NCBI RefSeq assembly: GCF_003575975.1
Contig: NZ_QQXK01000009.1
Span: forward strand, 1-64,000
Length of the DNA: 64,000 bases
Reading direction: 5' to 3'
DNA from: Galactobacter valiniphilus
GTDB lineage: Bacteria > Actinomycetota > Actinomycetes > Actinomycetales > Micrococcaceae
Below the pieces are notes generated by a model, which saw only the letters and a list, made by a program, of their open reading frames with translations, did not search any database and was not told where the DNA came from. Shown here piece after piece: positions 61,229 through 64,000 of the stretch. Both the position numbers and the translations under genes were made by a program. Numbering within the stretch: the stretch's first letter is position 1; each line of letters opens with the position of its first letter.

Positions 61229-61891
61229 ATGATCAATCGACAGAAGGCGGCGAAGTCAGTAGGCCTGGGCATCGCAATGCTCGCGACGTTGGCGATGGTT
61301 GCCTGCAGCCCCGCCGCGACGGATGCTGCTTCCGAAACGTCGCAGACCGCGACGAGCTCCGCGCCGCAGACCTCGGCAGCTCCGAGCACTTCAGCTGCCG
61401 CAAGCACTCCGACCCCCACACCGACTCCGGTCGAGAGCACCGAAGAGGCCACGCCGGAACCTGTGGAGACTGCTCCTGTTGGCGACAACAATCTCGGCGA
61501 TGTGAGCGACCTGTCGCGCAAGGAGCGCATTAAGGCCGCAAAATCGTTGAGTGTTCGCGATCTGAACAAGCTCGTGAAAAAGCCGGACTCGAGCAAGGGC
61601 AAGTCGTTCGTGCTTTATGGGCAGGTCACGCAGTTCGATGCCGCCACTGGCGAGTGCGTGTTCCGGGCCAACGTTTCGGAATCGCGGCAGAGCAGCAAGT
61701 ACAACTACGAGCACAACTCGATGCTGGTTGCTGGTGACACGGAGTCGGATTGCTCAATCCTGGACGACGTTGTTACTGACGACATCGTGAAGGTGCACGC
61801 GACGTCCATGGGCTCGTACTCATATGACACGCAGATCGGTGGAAACACTACGGTGCCCATGTTCTACGTTGACAAGATCACCGTGCTCTAG
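61229..61891 (+). CDS. Lipoprotein, function unknown (220 aa)
   Basis: The signal peptide ends in a lipobox AMVAC (Cys about 26). A Ser/Thr/Pro/Ala-rich linker (about residues 28-85) leads to a folded domain starting [13 protein letters not shown]. The domain has [20 protein letters not shown] and [12 protein letters not shown], then a second Cys and a final [12 protein letters not shown] strand. I recall similar domains in actinobacterial and phage-encoded lipoproteins, but no function. AGGAGG lies seven bases before ATG 61229 (four before ATG 61226). Codon use and GC are lower than in neighbours, which suggests acquisition. Confidence 0.6.
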   Translation: MINRQKAAKSVGLGIAMLATLAMVACSPAATDAASETSQTATSSAPQTSAAPSTSAAASTPTPTPTPVESTEEATPEPVETAPVGDNNLGDVSDLSRKERIKAAKSLSVRDLNKLVKKPDSSKGKSFVLYGQVTQFDAATGECVFRANVSESRQSSKYNYEHNSMLVAGDTESDCSILDDVVTDDIVKVHATSMGSYSYDTQIGGNTTVPMFYVDKITVL

Positions 61892-61940
61892 CACCCCACA
61901 GCGGGGGCGGGGTCGCGCCCGCCCCCGCACGCCCGAGCAC

Positions 61941-61946
61941 TACGAT
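61941..61946 (+). promoter_or_regulatory. Leaderless -10 element TACGAT for rph
   Basis: TACGAT plus seven bases leads into the ATG at 61954. The ATG at 61945 lies within the hexamer and is therefore unlikely. Confidence 0.6.
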
Positions 61947-61953
61947 GGAAACC

Positions 61954-62697
61954 ATGACCAACCCCATCACGCGCGCCGACGGCCGCACCCCCGAACAGCT
62001 GCGCCCCATCACCATCACCCGCGGCTGGTCCGCGCAGGCCGAGGGCTCGGCCCTCATCGAGTTCGGCAACACCCGCGTGCTGTGCACCGCCTCCTTCACG
62101 GAGGGCGTGCCGCGCTGGCTCAAGGGCGAGGGCACCGGCTGGGTCACCTCCGAGTACGCGATGCTCCCGCGCGCCACCAACACGCGCAACACGCGCGAGG
62201 CGGTCAAGGGCAAGATCGGCGGCCGCACGCACGAGATCTCGCGCCTCATCGGCCGCTCTCTGCGCAGCATCATCGACACCAAGGCGCTCGGCGAGAACAC
62301 CATCGTCCTTGATTGCGACGTCCTCCAGGCCGACGGCGGCACGCGCACCGCGTCCATCACTGGCGCCTTCGTGGCCCTGGCCGACGCCGTGACCTGGGCC
62401 CGCGAGCAGGGCCTCGTGAAGAAGAACGCCGAGGTCCTCACGGACACGGTCTCCGCGATCTCGGTGGGCATCATCGACGGCGTCCCCATGCTCGATCTTC
62501 CCTACGTCGAGGACGCCCGCGCCGAGACCGACATGAACGTCGTCGTCACGGGTTCCGGCACCTTCGTTGAGGTGCAGGGCACCGCCGAGGGCGCGCCCTT
62601 CGACCGCGACGAGCTCAACTCCCTCCTGGACCTGGCCCTCGCCGGCAACGCCGAGCTCGCCTCGATCCAGCGCAACGTGCTGGGCTGGGACAAGTGA
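61954..62697 (+). CDS. rph: Ribonuclease PH
   Basis: A phosphorolytic 3'-to-5' exonuclease that trims tRNA 3' ends. It has [19 protein letters not shown], the active-site [21 protein letters not shown] with phosphate-binding arginines, [12 protein letters not shown], and [19 protein letters not shown]. The 247-residue length is normal. Start choice is based on the leaderless promoter. The stop overlaps the rdgB GTG by four bases (GTGA). Confidence 0.96.
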   Translation: MTNPITRADGRTPEQLRPITITRGWSAQAEGSALIEFGNTRVLCTASFTEGVPRWLKGEGTGWVTSEYAMLPRATNTRNTREAVKGKIGGRTHEISRLIGRSLRSIIDTKALGENTIVLDCDVLQADGGTRTASITGAFVALADAVTWAREQGLVKKNAEVLTDTVSAISVGIIDGVPMLDLPYVEDARAETDMNVVVTGSGTFVEVQGTAEGAPFDRDELNSLLDLALAGNAELASIQRNVLGWDK

Positions 62698-63326
62698 GCG
62701 AGGCACTGCTGGTCCTGGCCACCCACAACCAGGGCAAGGTCCGCGAGCTGCGCCAGCTGCTCGACGGCGCCGTGCCCGGCCTGGACGTGGAGCGCCACGT
62801 CGTGGACGCGGCCGCCGTGGGAGCGCCGGATGTGCGCGAGACCGGCGTGACCTTCCGCGAAAACGCGCTGCTGAAGGCCCGCGAGGTCGCCGAGGCCACT
62901 GGCCTCATCGCCGTGGCCGACGACTCCGGCCTCGCCGTGGACGTCCTGGGCGGTGCGCCCGGCTTCCTCTCCGCCCGCTGGAGCGGCAAGCACGGCGACG
63001 ACCAGGCCAATCTGGACCTGCTCCTGGCCCAGCTCTCCGATGTGGAGGGCGACGAGCGCCGCGGCGCCGCCTTCGTGTGCGCGGCCGCCGCCGCAGTCCC
63101 CGGTGGCGAGGACGTGGTGCACTTCGGCGAACTGCGCGGCACGCTCCTGACGGCCCCGCGCGGCGAGGGCGGCTTCGGCTACGACCCGATCCTGATGCCC
63201 GCCGGCGAGACGCGCTCCTGCGCCGAGCTCTCCAGCGAAGAGAAGAACGCCATCAGCCACCGCGGTCAGGCCTTCCGCTCCCTGCTGCCGGAGCTCGTGC
63301 GGCTGCTCTCCGCCCGCCTCGGCTGA
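62694..63326 (+). CDS. rdgB: XTP/dITP pyrophosphatase
   Basis: It removes deaminated purine triphosphates (dITP, XTP) from the nucleotide pool. [18 protein letters not shown] is the N-terminal triphosphate-binding motif. [18 protein letters not shown] and [17 protein letters not shown] hold the catalytic acids. [13 protein letters not shown] and [11 protein letters not shown] complete the site. The start is a GTG that overlaps rph (GTGA). The 54-base palindrome downstream ends the operon. Confidence 0.95.
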   Translation: MSEALLVLATHNQGKVRELRQLLDGAVPGLDVERHVVDAAAVGAPDVRETGVTFRENALLKAREVAEATGLIAVADDSGLAVDVLGGAPGFLSARWSGKHGDDQANLDLLLAQLSDVEGDERRGAAFVCAAAAAVPGGEDVVHFGELRGTLLTAPRGEGGFGYDPILMPAGETRSCAELSSEEKNAISHRGQAFRSLLPELVRLLSARLG

Positions 63327-63345
63327 GACGGGCGGACGCCAGCTG

Positions 63346-63399
63346 AACGACGACGCGCCGGTCACCTCCCGTACGGGAGGTGACCGGCGCGTCGTCGTT
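63346..63399. terminator. Bidirectional terminator, perfect palindrome
   Basis: A 54-base perfect palindrome (25-base arms with a GTAC centre) lies between the convergent rdgB and DedA-family genes. Its ends are AACGACGACGCG and CGCGTCGTCGTT, so a short run of TCGTCGTT follows the stem core on either strand. Confidence 0.85.
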
Positions 63400-63439
63400 C
63401 TCTGTCTTTCCCCAGAATCGGAGTGGGGAAGGGGCCAGC

Positions 63440-64000
63440 TCAGGCGGCGGGCTCGGAATCCTTCTTGGCGGCGCGGCGAGCCTTGAGCAGCTCCACGATG
63501 ATCGGCACCACCGAGATCAGCACGATCGCGATGAAGATGAGGTCGATGTTCTTGCCGACCCACGGGATCTGGCCCAGCCACACGCCGAGCAGCGTCACGA
63601 GGCCGGCCCAGGCCACGCCGCCGATCACGTTGTAGACGAAGAAGCGGCGGGCGTCCATGCGGGCCACGCCGGAGATGACGGGCACGAAGGTGCGCACGAT
63701 CGGCACAAATCGGGCAAGGATCAGCGCCTTGCCGCCGTGCTTGTCGAAGAAGGCCTGCGCCTTGTCCACGTGCTCGGCCTTGAAGAACTTGGAGTCGGGG
63801 CGGTTGAAGATGGCCGGTCCGGCCTTCTTGCCGATGAGGTACCCGCTCTGGTTGCCCACGATGGCCGCCACGATGAAGAGCAGGATCGCGAGCCAGAGCG
63901 GGAACTGGATGGCGCCCGTGGCCATGAGCATGCCGGCCGTGAAGAGCATGGAGTCGCCGGGGAGGAAGAAGCCCACCAGGAGGCCCGTCTCGGCAAAGAT
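63440..64000 (-). CDS. DedA family membrane protein, 5' end outside the window
   Basis: The reading frame stays open to the window end, so the gene continues beyond 64000. The visible 186 residues begin with IFAETGLLVGFFLPGDSMLF, the DedA/VTT (SNARE-associated) signature, followed by VGNQSGYLIGKKAG and LARFVPIVRTFVPVISGVARM with the conserved arginine motif, and two C-terminal TM helices. DedA proteins support undecaprenyl-phosphate recycling and membrane homeostasis. The tail is charged (KARRAAKKDSEPAA). Confidence 0.92.
   Translation of the reverse strand: MFAETGLLVGFFLPGDSMLFTAGMLMATGAIQFPLWLAILLFIVAAIVGNQSGYLIGKKAGPAIFNRPDSKFFKAEHVDKAQAFFDKHGGKALILARFVPIVRTFVPVISGVARMDARRFFVYNVIGGVAWAGLVTLLGVWLGQIPWVGKNIDLIFIAIVLISVVPIIVELLKARRAAKKDSEPAA

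Overview
This 64 kb window is chromosomal DNA of a high-GC actinobacterium, most likely from the order Micrococcales (family Micrococcaceae or a relative). The evidence is the dense GC-rich coding with many GTG starts, a DUF222-type HNH endonuclease, DUF2550, DUF3039 and DUF2017 proteins, an actinobacterial Rho with a long charged insertion, NucS in place of MutS-type mismatch repair, and the gene order argS-lysA-hom-thrC-thrB-rho-prfA-prmC-tsaC-wecA-atp. That order matches the Mycobacterium tuberculosis Rv1292-Rv1312 block, except that rpmE is missing from its usual place between rho and prfA. I see no rRNA, CRISPR array, intact insertion sequence or prophage. One tRNA gene, tRNA-Arg(CCG), is present.

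Layout. 1-6.4 kb: small secreted and accessory genes, malate:quinone oxidoreductase divergent from a LysR regulator, and three equal-length, translationally coupled paralogous lipoproteins. 6.4-21.5 kb: tRNA-Arg and argS, then accessory genes that separate argS from lysA: an orphan GyrB-like ATPase, secreted proteins, a DUF222-HNH protein, a frameshifted lipoprotein, a TetR/MMPL exporter pair, a PheS-related ligase of unknown substrate (SrmL type) and a membrane-anchored Pro/Gln-rich protein. 21.7-26.8 kb: lysine and threonine synthesis (lysA, hom, thrC, thrB). 27-33.8 kb: transcription and translation termination (rho, prfA, prmC), tRNA threonylcarbamoylation (tsaC) and cell-wall glycan initiation (wecA-like). 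34-41.8 kb: the complete F1Fo ATP synthase operon. 42-49.5 kb: nucS with two small partners, a hydrolase, an AI-2E family permease, a large membrane protein and a thioredoxin/TPR co-chaperone. 49.8-54.4 kb: an ABC transporter, DUF3039 and a DEAD/DEAH helicase. 54.5-57.5 kb: NAD salvage (pncA, pncB) and clpS. 57.5-64 kb: DUF2017, murI, an MBL-fold hydrolase, a short accessory insert, rph, rdgB and the 3' part of a DedA-family gene.

Expression signals. At least fourteen genes have a -10-like hexamer (mostly TANNNT) ending 6-7 bases before an ATG or GTG and no convincing Shine-Dalgarno sequence, so they are predicted to be leaderless. Other genes carry normal GGAGG-type sites or are coupled through ATGA, GTGA or TGATG overlaps. 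Terminators are long GC-rich hairpins, several ending in a GCGTCGTCGT-like sequence rather than a T tract. Two copies of an AAAAGTGCGGGA palindromic repeat lie between rho and prfA and between pncB and pncA.

The best candidates for new biology are the SrmL-type ligase, the orphan GyrB-like ATPase, the coupled lipoprotein trio, the nucS-linked zinc-site protein, the poly-C frameshift in a lipoprotein gene, and the leaderless mini-ORF ahead of the atp operon. I did not identify a defence or biosynthetic system that I can call new with confidence.
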